Origin: Arthrobacter gandavensis
GTDB taxonomy: Bacteria > Actinomycetota > Actinomycetes > Actinomycetales > Micrococcaceae
NCBI RefSeq assembly: GCF_015355785.1
Contig: NZ_JADKYW010000005.1
Coordinates: 1,243,394 to 1,307,393, forward strand
DNA length: 64,000 nt
Direction of reading: 5' to 3'
Shown here: positions 55,176 through 63,130 of the stretch, piece by piece
Layout: the number at the start of each line of letters is the position of its first letter
Position numbering within the stretch: the first letter of the stretch is position 1
Position numbers and translations under genes: made by a program
The notes under the pieces: model-generated
What the model was told of the DNA's origin: nothing
Database searches by the model: none
The model's input: only the letters and a program-made list of their open reading frames with translations

Positions 55176-55233
55176 GCAGCCCCTGCGTGTTGCACCCTGC
55201 GCCCCGCCGAACAAGCCGAAGCATCAAAAGTCC

Positions 55234-55239
55234 TAGACT
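55234..55239 (+). promoter_or_regulatory. -10 element of leaderless GNAT transcript
   Basis: TAGACT lies exactly six bases before the ATG at 55246; no ribosome site is present. Confidence 0.55.
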
Positions 55240-55245
55240 GAAGCA

Positions 55246-55836
55246 ATGACTGCAACCGCACAGAAGGCAACCTTCACCATCCGCCGCGCCCGCACCTCCG
55301 ACGTCCTCCGCATCCGGGACCTGGTGGCGCCGCTGGCCGAGGAGCGTGTCCTGGTGGCGAAGGAGACCGTTGCCTACTACGAGGGCCTGCAGGAATTCAG
55401 GATTGCCGAGGATGCCGAGGGTGCGGTGATTGGCTGCGGAGCGCTGCACGTGATGTGGGAAGACCTTGCGGAGGTCCGCACTTTGGCCGCCCACCCCGAT
55501 TGGAAGGGCCGCGGCGTCGGGCACGCGCTCCTGGACCAGCTGCTTGCCGATGCCGTCGAAATCGGCGTCTCCCGGGTTTTCTGCCTGACCTTTGAGGTCG
55601 ATTTCTTCAAGCGCCACGGATTTACCGTCATGGAAAGCCAGAGCGCTGTGGATCCCGAGGTTTACTCGGAACTCCTGCGTTCACATGATGAGGGTGTTGC
55701 TGAATTCCTGGACCTTGCCCGGGTAAAACCGAACACCCTGGGCAATACCCGCATGATCCGCGATGTTCGCGCACAGGTGAACTTTGCGGCCCCACTGGAG
55801 AACGGCCGCAGGAAACGATACAGTAAGGGTACTTAG
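55246..55836 (+). CDS. Amino-acid N-acetyltransferase (GNAT, ArgA-like)
   Basis: A 196-residue GNAT enzyme. 'VRTLAAHPDWKGRGVGHALL' contains the acetyl-CoA P-loop (Q/R-x-x-G-x-G/A), and 'RVFCLTFEVDFFKRHGF' is the strand-5 region typical of glutamate/amino-acid acetyltransferases that replace classical ArgA in actinobacteria. It may make N-acetylglutamate for arginine synthesis, but no arg genes are near. The message appears leaderless. It follows the clpC terminator. Confidence 0.83.
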   Translation: MTATAQKATFTIRRARTSDVLRIRDLVAPLAEERVLVAKETVAYYEGLQEFRIAEDAEGAVIGCGALHVMWEDLAEVRTLAAHPDWKGRGVGHALLDQLLADAVEIGVSRVFCLTFEVDFFKRHGFTVMESQSAVDPEVYSELLRSHDEGVAEFLDLARVKPNTLGNTRMIRDVRAQVNFAAPLENGRRKRYSKGT

Positions 55837-55920
55837 CATCAAGAAATGCCGGACGGTTATCCACGTGGCGAACCGCTTATGCGGATGGCCGTCCAGCCGA
55901 TCAGAAAGCGGGTGCCGGAT

Positions 55921-56097
55921 ATGGGTGCAGACGACAAGATGCAGAACAAGGGCGAAGAGCTCGGCGGCAAGATCAAGGAAGGCGTCGGCAAGGTCACCGG
56001 TGACCACAGCATGGAAGCCGACGGCCAGGGAGACCAGGCAAAGGCCAACATGAAACAGGCCGGCGAAAACGTCAAGGACGCTTTCAAGGGTAAGTAA
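55921..56097 (+). CDS. CsbD family stress protein
   Basis: A 58-residue hydrophilic protein of the CsbD family. 'MGADDKMQNKGEELGGKIKE' is the classic start, followed by 'GVGKVTGDHSMEADGQGDQA'. CsbD-type genes are commonly induced by general stress, but the molecular role is unknown. The ATG at 55921 is set by family; in-frame codons further up give no conserved residues. A 16-bp hairpin follows at 56173. Confidence 0.88.
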   Translation: MGADDKMQNKGEELGGKIKEGVGKVTGDHSMEADGQGDQAKANMKQAGENVKDAFKGK

Positions 56098-56172
56098 ATC
56101 CACGCGGGACCTCCTGGGTCCTTAGGGATACCCACCGCTCCCGGTCGCTGTTGTCGCTGCCGGCCGGGGAAC

Positions 56173-56209
56173 CACTGAAGGAAGGGCCAATCCGGCTCTT
56201 CCTTCAGTG
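56173..56209 (+). terminator. Hairpin after CsbD gene
   Basis: Arms 56173-56188 and 56194-56209 (16 bp, one G-T pair, 5-base loop) between the CsbD and dhaK genes. No T-run follows. The rest of the 237-base gap holds only a possible TAGGGT -10 near 56257 for dhaK. Confidence 0.6.
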
Positions 56210-56334
56210 CGTTAACGGAAGGGCGCAAGTCTGTGCAGGCCCACCCCGGCGGAGGTAGGGTTGCCTCACTCAGGAGAGCGGGCGAAGGGGCCCGTTCCAG
56301 CGCAGTGGAGCCTCCGGGCAAAGGAGCGTCAGCC

Positions 56335-57336
56335 ATGAAAAAACTCATAAATGATCCGCGCGCCGTGGTGGCCGAATCGCTGGAAGGCTTCGGCATGGCC
56401 CACCACGATTTGGTCAAGGTCCACACAGAGCCGGCGTACGTAACACGCCGGGATGCCCCGGTTTCCGGCAAGGTCTCCCTGGTCTCCGGCGGCGGCAGCG
56501 GCCATGAGCCGCTGCATTCCGGGTACGTGGGCCGTGGAATGCTCGACGCCGCGGTGCCGGGAGCCGTCTTCACCTCCCCGACTCCGGACCAGATCCTTCC
56601 CGCCATTACGAACACGGATTCAGGCGCCGGAGTCCTGCTGATCGTCAAGAACTACACCGGGGACATCCTGAACTTCGAGACAGCCGCGGAGCTGGCACAG
56701 GCTGAGGGGATCGAGGTGAAGTCCGTAGTGGTTAATGACGACGTCGCCGTGGAGGACTCGCTCTACACCGCCGGACGCCGCGGGGTGGGCGGCACCGTCC
56801 TGGTGGAGCGCATCGCCGGTGCCGCAGCGGAACGGGGAGATTCCCTGGACGCCGTCACGGACCTGGCTGAACGCGTCAATGCCGGCGTGCGGTCCATGGG
56901 GGTGGCCCTCAGCGCCTGCACGGTCCCGCATGCCGGGGAACCGAGCTTCGACCTCGCCGGGAACGAGATTGAGCTCGGCGTCGGTATCCACGGCGAACCC
57001 GGCCGGCGCCGGATGCCCATGGCTGCCGCCGACGCCATTACCGAGCAGCTTGTTGAACCCATCCTGTCCGACCTCGGTGCCGGCAGCGGTGAGCGGGTGC
57101 TTTTGTTCGTCAACGGCATGGGAGGCACACCGCTCAGCGAGCTCTACATTGTCTACCGGCATGCTGCCAGGATGTTGGCTGACCGCGGGCTGCACGTTGA
57201 GCGCTCACTTGTGGGGAACTACATCACCGCCCTGGAAATGCAGGGTGCTTCGATCACGGTGCTGAAACTCGACGACGAGATGATCGACCTGTGGGATTCA
57301 CCGGTCCATACCGCGGCCCTGCGGTGGGGAGCCTGA
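56335..57336 (+). CDS. dhaK: Dihydroxyacetone kinase subunit DhaK
   Basis: Substrate-binding subunit of the phosphotransferase-dependent dihydroxyacetone kinase; 333 residues. 'SGGGSGHEPLHSGYVG' near residue 50 and the region around residue 220 ('GIHGEPGRRRM') contain the His that forms a hemiaminal bond with dihydroxyacetone. The start is ATG 56335 with AAAGGAG upstream; the frame upstream is not coding. It is the first gene of dhaKLM. It allows use of dihydroxyacetone or glycerol through DHA. Confidence 0.96.
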   Translation: MKKLINDPRAVVAESLEGFGMAHHDLVKVHTEPAYVTRRDAPVSGKVSLVSGGGSGHEPLHSGYVGRGMLDAAVPGAVFTSPTPDQILPAITNTDSGAGVLLIVKNYTGDILNFETAAELAQAEGIEVKSVVVNDDVAVEDSLYTAGRRGVGGTVLVERIAGAAAERGDSLDAVTDLAERVNAGVRSMGVALSACTVPHAGEPSFDLAGNEIELGVGIHGEPGRRRMPMAAADAITEQLVEPILSDLGAGSGERVLLFVNGMGGTPLSELYIVYRHAARMLADRGLHVERSLVGNYITALEMQGASITVLKLDDEMIDLWDSPVHTAALRWGA

Positions 57337-57338
57337 GT

Positions 57339-57980
57339 ATGGAACTGAATGCGCAGTGGGCCGACACTTGGATGCGCGGTGCCGCGGCCTCGATGGACCA
57401 GAACCGGCAGCGGCTGATCGACCTGGACCGGGCCATCGGTGACGCTGACCATGGCGAGAACATGGACCGGGGCTTCACCGCCATTGTTGAAAAGCTCGAC
57501 GCCGACGGGACGCCGGGTACGCCCGCAGACGTGTTCAAGCTCGCAGCCATGACCCTGATGTCGAAGGTGGGAGGTGCAGCGGGGCCGCTCTACGGCACCG
57601 CGTTCCTGCGCGGCTCCACCGCAGTCGCCGGCAAGGAAGTGCTGGATGCGGGGGACGTCGTCGCGTTCCTGGCTGCGGCGCGGGACGGCATCGTGACCCG
57701 CGGCAAGGCCGAGCCGGGAGACAAAACCATGATTGACGCCTTCACCCCGGCCGTGGAAGCCGCGGAAACGGCCGCTGGAGCAGGTTCCGACGCCGTCGAG
57801 ACACTCTCCGCGGCCGCCAACGCCGCCGAAGGAGGCCTCGCCGGAACGGAGCCGCTGGTGGCACGCAAGGGCCGGGCAAGCTACCTCGGTGAACGCAGTG
57901 CCGGGCACCTTGATCCAGGCGCGGCGTCCACCGCACTGATCCTGCAGGCGGCCGCCCGCGCGGCCGCGGGGCAGGCATGA
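57339..57980 (+). CDS. dhaL: Dihydroxyacetone kinase subunit DhaL
   Basis: ADP-binding subunit that receives phosphate from DhaM and passes it to DhaK-bound dihydroxyacetone; 213 residues. 'AIGDADHGENMDRGF' (the DxDxG/H Mg-ADP motif) and 'SKVGGAAGPLYGTAFLRGS' are characteristic; 'GDKTMIDAFTPA' is the nucleotide loop. The ATG is two bases after the dhaK stop and the end overlaps dhaM by ATGA, so expression is tightly coupled. Confidence 0.95.
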   Translation: MELNAQWADTWMRGAAASMDQNRQRLIDLDRAIGDADHGENMDRGFTAIVEKLDADGTPGTPADVFKLAAMTLMSKVGGAAGPLYGTAFLRGSTAVAGKEVLDAGDVVAFLAAARDGIVTRGKAEPGDKTMIDAFTPAVEAAETAAGAGSDAVETLSAAANAAEGGLAGTEPLVARKGRASYLGERSAGHLDPGAASTALILQAAARAAAGQA

Positions 57981-58708
57981 AAGTAGGGCTGGTGATCGTC
58001 TCCCACAGCGAGAAGCTGGCTGAAGGTCTTGCGGAACTTGCGGGGCAAATGGCACCCGACGTAGCGATCATCGCTGCCGGGGGCACGGACGACGGCGGAA
58101 TCGGGACCAGCCTGGAGAAGATCCAGGCCGGCATCGTCCGGGCCGACGGCGGTGCCGGGGCAGCGCTGCTGGCTGACCTCGGCTCTGCCGTGATGACCGC
58201 TGAGATGGCGCTGGAGTTCCTTGAGCCCGACCAGCGGGAGAAGGTGCGGCTGGCAGACGCTCCGCTGGTGGAGGGTGCGGTTGCCGCCGCCGTCGCCGCC
58301 CAGACGGGCCAGGACCTGGCAGCCGTGATCCGGGACGCCGAGGGCGTAACGGCCACCATGGGCGCCGGGAGAACGGTACGAACTGCGCAGGACGGCGGTC
58401 CCCTTCCCCCGCCCGCGGACACCCTGGATGACATCGACCAGGACGACGACGGCGGGCACGATGCCTCCTGGCAGCTCATCAATCCAATGGGCCTGCACGC
58501 CCGTCCGGCAGCCGTCGTCGCGCAGGCGATGGCGGACCTGGACGCGGACATCACCATTAACGGGGTGGACGGCAAGTCGGTCATGATGCTCATGACGCTG
58601 GGCCTGAAAGCCGGCGATACGCTGACCGTTTCAGCCCATGGCCCGGACGCGGCCCGGGCCGTGGAGATGCTGGGCCTGGAGGTACGCAACGGGTTCGGGG
58701 AGATTTAG
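57977..58708 (+). CDS. dhaM: PTS-type phosphoryl carrier DhaM with fused HPr domain
   Basis: A 243-residue two-domain carrier. Residues 1-130 are an EIIA-mannose-like domain with phospho-His in 'LVIVSHSEKLAEGL'. Residues ~160-243 are a complete HPr domain with 'NPMGLHARPAAVVAQAM' (phospho-His) and 'KSVMMLMTLG' (regulatory-Ser region). An acidic linker joins them. Unlike the E. coli form it lacks the EI fragment, so it needs Enzyme I from elsewhere. No ptsI is in the window. It starts in the dhaL stop codon and converges on mutY, 15 bases away. Confidence 0.93.
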   Translation: MKVGLVIVSHSEKLAEGLAELAGQMAPDVAIIAAGGTDDGGIGTSLEKIQAGIVRADGGAGAALLADLGSAVMTAEMALEFLEPDQREKVRLADAPLVEGAVAAAVAAQTGQDLAAVIRDAEGVTATMGAGRTVRTAQDGGPLPPPADTLDDIDQDDDGGHDASWQLINPMGLHARPAAVVAQAMADLDADITINGVDGKSVMMLMTLGLKAGDTLTVSAHGPDAARAVEMLGLEVRNGFGEI

Positions 58709-58723
58709 CCGCGGACCTCTGGC

Positions 58724-59668
58724 TTAGGCAGGCAGGCGCACGCCGGGACCTGCGGCTTCCGCCAGGCCATCGCGCAGCAGGCCCTGGAGTGCGCGTTCAA
58801 GCTGCTCCTGCGGGGCAGCCAGGGCGTGCAGCGCAGCCAGCGGAGCCAGCTCGGCTCCGGCCTCCGGAGCCACCAGGTCCACCGGGCCGGTAAGCAGCAG
58901 TTCGCGCAGCACCGGACCTTCCGCCTCGCGCAGCACAGCCATCATGGCTCCGCGGACCTGCCGGTCGGTGCCGTGCCACGCCTGTCCCTTGGGGACATAG
59001 TGCGGTTCGGGACGGCCTGCCCGAACCCACGAGCATTCGTCCAGGACCGGGCATTCTCCGCAGCGGGGGGAGCGGGCCGTGCACACCAGTGCACCCAGTT
59101 CCATGACCGAGGCATTCCATGCAACGGATTCTGCGTCGTCCCGGGGCAGCAGCGAAACGGCAAGTTTCTTCTCCGCAGCGGTCAGCGACTGGGAGGGCAG
59201 TGCGTTCCCGGTCACCAGCCGGGCGTGGACCCTGCGGATGTTGGTGTCCACCACGGTTTCGCGGCGTCCAAAGGCGAAGGAAGCCACCGCGGCAGCCGTA
59301 TAGTCACCCACCCCCGGCAGTTCCAGGAGTGCGGCATGCGTATCCGGGACTCTTCCTCCGTGGTTGGCCGCGATCGCCACGGCCGCTGCATGCAGCCGCA
59401 GCGCCCTGCGGGGATAGCCCAGCCGGCCCCAGGCCCTCACTGCTTCACCGCTGGGCTCGGCAGCCAGGTCCGCAGGCTCCGGCCAGCGCTCCATCCACTC
59501 ACACCAGACCGGCAGCACCCGAACCACGGGAGTCTGCTGCAGCATCACTTCGCTCACGAGAATGCCCCAGGGCGAGCAGCCGGGATGCCGCCACGGCAGG
59601 TCGCGGGCCTGCGCCGAGAACCAGGAGGTTATGCGCTCGTGCAGCTGCCGCGTGTGCTCCGGTTCCAT
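58724..59668 (-). CDS. mutY: A/G-specific adenine DNA glycosylase
   Basis: Removes adenine mispaired with 8-oxoguanine. It has 314 residues. 'SEVMLQQTPVVRV' and the helix-hairpin-helix 'LPGVGDYTAAAVASFAF' with catalytic Asp in 'VVDTNIRRVHAR' are present. The iron-sulfur Cys set 'CTARSPRCGECPVLDEC' is intact. The C-terminal MutT-like domain seems short, as in other actinobacteria. GAGGGAG precedes the ATG. It is divergent from the secreted protein gene. Confidence 0.94.
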   Translation of the reverse strand: MEPEHTRQLHERITSWFSAQARDLPWRHPGCSPWGILVSEVMLQQTPVVRVLPVWCEWMERWPEPADLAAEPSGEAVRAWGRLGYPRRALRLHAAAVAIAANHGGRVPDTHAALLELPGVGDYTAAAVASFAFGRRETVVDTNIRRVHARLVTGNALPSQSLTAAEKKLAVSLLPRDDAESVAWNASVMELGALVCTARSPRCGECPVLDECSWVRAGRPEPHYVPKGQAWHGTDRQVRGAMMAVLREAEGPVLRELLLTGPVDLVAPEAGAELAPLAALHALAAPQEQLERALQGLLRDGLAEAAGPGVRLPA

Positions 59669-59742
59669 GCAACTCCCTCGGTAATGACCAGCAATACTCT
59701 ACTGACCGGCGTGGGGTGCACCGTAATCCCGGACGGGGTTCA

Positions 59743-59748
59743 TAGCCT
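59743..59748 (+). promoter_or_regulatory. -10 element of leaderless transcript (secreted protein gene)
   Basis: TAGCCT lies exactly six bases before the ATG at 59755; no ribosome site is present. Confidence 0.5.
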
Positions 59749-59754
59749 TAACGC

Positions 59755-60462
59755 ATGGCGGCAAACGGACCCCGGCGCAACGCGGGGCAACAAACCAGCG
59801 GTGTCTCCGGTCGCGGGACGGGCAGCGACCGGAAACTAAGCCAAGCCGTCTACCGCCGCCGCAGGATGGTCCTGGCCCTGCTGGTGCTGGCGGTACTGGG
59901 AGCCGTGGTGTGGGCCGGCGTCGTGGTTGCCGCCACACTCTCCGGCGGCAAGGACGCGCCCGCCTCTGAACCTTTCCGGACAGCGCCCGAAAGTTCTCCC
60001 GGTCCGGCCGCTGATGCCGAGGGGAAAACCAGCAGCACACCTGAGGCCAGCGGCGAAGCCACGCCCCCGGAAGAGGGCATGTGCCCTCCGTCCGCTGTGA
60101 GGGTGGAGGCAACCACGGATGCTGCCGCCTACGCCGCAGGATCGAATCCGCTGCTGACCCTTTCAGTCACCAATACCGGCGCCGAACCGTGCAGGATCAA
60201 CGTGGGCACCACGCAGATGGAATTCGTCGTCACGTCCGGGTCGGACCGGATTTTCTCCTCCGCGGACTGCCAGGACGGGGCTGAGGACCTGCTGAAGGAG
60301 TTCGAGCCGGGAGCAACCGAGAAGGCGAACTTCACCTGGGACCGGCTACGCTCGGCTCCCGGCTGCGCGGCCGTGGCCAGCAACCCCAACCCCGGCTGGT
60401 ACGTCTATACGGCCAGGCTGGGCGAGGCGACCAGCGAAAAGGCCGTTTTCCAGCTCGATTAG
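59755..60462 (+). CDS. Membrane-anchored extracytoplasmic protein, unknown function
   Basis: A 235-residue protein: a 37-residue basic cytosolic start ('RKLSQAVYRRRR'), one helix (about 39-60), a Pro/Ser/Glu-rich linker, then a beta-rich outer domain with 'LTLSVTNTGAEPCRINVGTT' (a CARDB/DUF4232-like beta sandwich) and conserved Cys in 'CPPS', 'EPC', 'DCQDG' and 'PGC' that could form disulfides. Similar proteins are common in Arthrobacter without known function. It ends 16 bases from the converging disA stop. Confidence 0.78.
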   Translation: MAANGPRRNAGQQTSGVSGRGTGSDRKLSQAVYRRRRMVLALLVLAVLGAVVWAGVVVAATLSGGKDAPASEPFRTAPESSPGPAADAEGKTSSTPEASGEATPPEEGMCPPSAVRVEATTDAAAYAAGSNPLLTLSVTNTGAEPCRINVGTTQMEFVVTSGSDRIFSSADCQDGAEDLLKEFEPGATEKANFTWDRLRSAPGCAAVASNPNPGWYVYTARLGEATSEKAVFQLD

Positions 60463-60478
60463 CAAGGCAGCGGGCGGA

Positions 60479-61555
60479 CTACATAAACCGATCGAGCAGG
60501 CTGGTCTCCGCGATGCGGGAGAGGCCTTCACGCACGGTGCGGGCGCGCTGTTCACCGATTCCGTCCACCTGCATCAGGTCTTCGATATTGGCTGCCATGA
60601 GGTTCTGCAGGCCGCCGAAGTGGTCCACGAGCCGGTTGGAGACAGCAGGCGGGACGCTCTTAATGTTGCTCAGCAGGCGGTAACCGCGCGGCTGGACTAC
60701 TGCTTCAAGGGAATCCTGGCCGGGCTGGAAACCGACCACGGCGGCGATCTTGCCCAAGTCCACCATGTCGGACGGGCTCAGGCCCTGCAGGGTTGCGATT
60801 TGTTGGTCCACGTCGCCCTGGGTGCCGCCGATATCCGCGTAGTCACGGACGATCATTTCGCTGCCCGGGCCAAGGCCGGTGGTCAGTTCCTCCAGTTGGA
60901 GGGACAGGAGCCGGCCGTCGACGCCGAGCTCCAGGACGTACTGCGAGATTTCCTCCGAGATCCGCCGCACCATTTCCTGGCGCTGGAGTGTGACGGCGAC
61001 GTCGCGGACGGTGACCATGGCTTCGATTTCCAGGGCGGAGAGCGAATTGGTGACCTGGTCCAGCCGGGTGCGGTACCGCTCCAGGGTGGCGAGAGCCTGG
61101 TTGGCGCGGGCCAGGACCGGCTCGGATCCTTCCAGGACATGACGGAGGCCGCCGACGTAAAGCTGAATGATCTGCATGGACTGGCTCACGGAGATCACCG
61201 GGAAACCGGTTTGGATGGCCACCCGCTCGGCGGTCCGGTGGCGGGTTCCGGATTCGTGCGTCTCGATGGTGTGGTCGGGGACCAGCTGAACGGCAGCGCG
61301 GAGTATGTTGGCGCCGTCCTTATCGCAGACGATCGCTCCGTCCATCTTCGCCAGTTCGCGCAGGCGGGTGGAGGAGAATTCAATGCCGATGTCGAACCCG
61401 CCGGAGCAGATTGAGTCGACCGTGCGGTCGAACCCCAGGACGATTAGTGCGCCCGTGCGGCCGCGGAGAATGCGCTCCAAGCCGTCGCGCAGCGCCGTTC
61501 CCGGCGCAACCCTTGCGAGTGTTGCCTTTAGCGCATCCTCGGGGGTGCGAGCCAT
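60479..61555 (-). CDS. disA: DNA-integrity scanning diadenylate cyclase DisA
   Basis: Makes the second messenger cyclic di-AMP and scans DNA for branched structures; 358 residues, octamer. The N-terminal DAC domain has 'KMDGAIVCDKD' (DGA) and 'SGTRHRTAERVA' (RHR), the catalytic motifs. A helical middle and C-terminal helix-hairpin-helix 'LMQVDGIGEQRARTVREG' bind DNA. The start is ATG 61555 with GGAAGGAAG upstream; the frame reaches further up without a ribosome site. radA lies upstream on the same strand, its usual partner. Confidence 0.96.
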   Translation of the reverse strand: MARTPEDALKATLARVAPGTALRDGLERILRGRTGALIVLGFDRTVDSICSGGFDIGIEFSSTRLRELAKMDGAIVCDKDGANILRAAVQLVPDHTIETHESGTRHRTAERVAIQTGFPVISVSQSMQIIQLYVGGLRHVLEGSEPVLARANQALATLERYRTRLDQVTNSLSALEIEAMVTVRDVAVTLQRQEMVRRISEEISQYVLELGVDGRLLSLQLEELTTGLGPGSEMIVRDYADIGGTQGDVDQQIATLQGLSPSDMVDLGKIAAVVGFQPGQDSLEAVVQPRGYRLLSNIKSVPPAVSNRLVDHFGGLQNLMAANIEDLMQVDGIGEQRARTVREGLSRIAETSLLDRFM

Positions 61556-61659
61556 GGTCACTTCCTTCCGGCCACTCCGGCCCACGGGGCGTTCTGGGCG
61601 TGGATATGCGCAGACACTTCCCCATAGTAGTGGGCAACCTGCACCCATCTGCCACTTCA

Positions 61660-61687
61660 GTTCCCGGAGTATTACGCCTCCGGGAAC
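61660..61687 (-). terminator. Hairpin between radA and disA
   Basis: Perfect 10-bp arms 61660-61669/61678-61687 with an 8-base loop, 22 bases after the radA stop. No U-run. It suggests that disA may also have its own promoter. Confidence 0.45.
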
Positions 61688-61708
61688 ATAACCGGCCCGG
61701 GACGCGCC

Positions 61709-63076
61709 CTAGAACAGCAGTTCCAGCGCCTCGGAAAGGGTGGAGACCTCCCGCACCTTGAAGCCTGGCGGCACCTGGCCGGGACCGTTCGGGGAAGCCG
61801 GCACCACGGCGTGGCTGAAGCCCAGGCGTTCGGCTTCCTGGACCCTGCGGGCAATTCCGGGAATGGGACGCACTTCCCCGGCCAGGCCCACCTCGCCGAA
61901 CGCAATCAGCCGCGCGGGCAGGGGCTTGTTCATCTTCGCGGAGGCGACCGCCAGTGCAACGGCGAGGTCAGTGGCCGGTTCGGTAAGCTTCACGCCGCCC
62001 ACTGTCGCCACGTAGCTGTCATCCTTCGAGAGATTCATGGAGGCCCGCTGCTGCAGGACGGCCAGCAGCATTGCCACGCGGGACGAATCGAGTCCGCTGG
62101 TGGCGCGGCGGGCCTGCGCGTTGCCGGTCTCCGCCAGCAGGGCTTGGACCTCCGCCACCAGGGGACGCCGCCCTTCCAGCGTCACGGTGATGCAGGTGCC
62201 GGAAACCGGTTCCTTGGTGCGGGAAACAAACAGGCCGGACGGATCGGCCAAGCCTTCAATGCCGTCCTCCGTGAGGTCAAAGCAGCCAACCTCGTCCGTA
62301 GGGCCGTACCGGTTCTTCACCGCGCGGACCAGCCGCAGCCGCGAGTGCCTGTCCCCGTCGAACTGGCAGACAACGTCCACCAGGTGCTCCAGCAGCCGCG
62401 GACCGGCGATTGAACCGTCCTTGGTTACGTGCCCCACAAGCAGGGTGGTCATGTTCCGCGTCTTGGCGGCATTGATGAGCGACGCCGCGACCTCCCGTAC
62501 CTGGCTGACGCCGCCGGCACTGCCGTCCACGGCCGCGCTGCTCAGTGTCTGCACCGAGTCAACGATCAGCAGGGCAGGCTTCACCTGCTCCACCTGGCCG
62601 AGGGCCTGCCCCAGGTCGGTCTCGGCGCTGAGGTAGAGGCTGGAGGAGACGGCACCGATGCGTTCCGCGCGCAGTTTCACCTGCGCCGTGGATTCTTCCC
62701 CCGTGACGTAGAGGACGTCCCGGCCCTGGCCGGCCACGCGCGCGGCGACGTCCAGCAGGAGGGTGGATTTGCCCACCCCCGGCTCGCCGGCCAGGAGGAT
62801 CACCGCGCCGGGAACCAGCCCGCCGCCGAGGACGCGGTCCAGTTCGCCCACACCGGTGGGCTGATACGCGGCGGTTGTGGCATCGACGTCGGCAATCAGT
62901 TGTGCGGGGCGGGCCACCACTGATGCCGGCGTAGTGCGGGCCAGGACCTCACCGGCTTCTTCCACTGTGCCCCAGGCCTGGCACTCACCGCAGCGGCCAA
63001 CCCACTTGACCGCGGTCCAGCCGCATTCAGTGCAGCGGTAGTTGGCGGTTTTCGCCCGGGAAGTCTTTGTTGCCAT
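61709..63076 (-). CDS. radA: DNA repair protein RadA
   Basis: RecA-like branch-migration helicase in homologous recombination; 455 residues. An N-terminal zinc finger 'CTECGWTAVKWVGRCGECQ' precedes the ATPase with Walker A 'GEPGVGKST', a Walker B strand ending 'PALLIVDSVQTL', and the RadA-specific loop 'VKNRYGPTDEVG'. The last is KNRYG where most bacteria have KNRFG. The C-terminal Lon-like domain ('DLAVALAVASAKMNKPLPA', 'FGEVGLAGEVRP') lacks protease residues, as normal. The start is at 63076. It precedes disA. Confidence 0.96.
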   Translation of the reverse strand: MATKTSRAKTANYRCTECGWTAVKWVGRCGECQAWGTVEEAGEVLARTTPASVVARPAQLIADVDATTAAYQPTGVGELDRVLGGGLVPGAVILLAGEPGVGKSTLLLDVAARVAGQGRDVLYVTGEESTAQVKLRAERIGAVSSSLYLSAETDLGQALGQVEQVKPALLIVDSVQTLSSAAVDGSAGGVSQVREVAASLINAAKTRNMTTLLVGHVTKDGSIAGPRLLEHLVDVVCQFDGDRHSRLRLVRAVKNRYGPTDEVGCFDLTEDGIEGLADPSGLFVSRTKEPVSGTCITVTLEGRRPLVAEVQALLAETGNAQARRATSGLDSSRVAMLLAVLQQRASMNLSKDDSYVATVGGVKLTEPATDLAVALAVASAKMNKPLPARLIAFGEVGLAGEVRPIPGIARRVQEAERLGFSHAVVPASPNGPGQVPPGFKVREVSTLSEALELLF

Positions 63077-63130
63077 GCCAACAGGCTATCTGCCGGCACT
63101 GACAATGCTATTCAGTTCAGCAGCCGGCGG

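Noticed and set aside
52866-55214. 782-codon open frame on the - strand
   Set aside because: Antisense to clpC, with composition of a shadow frame and no recognisable domain.
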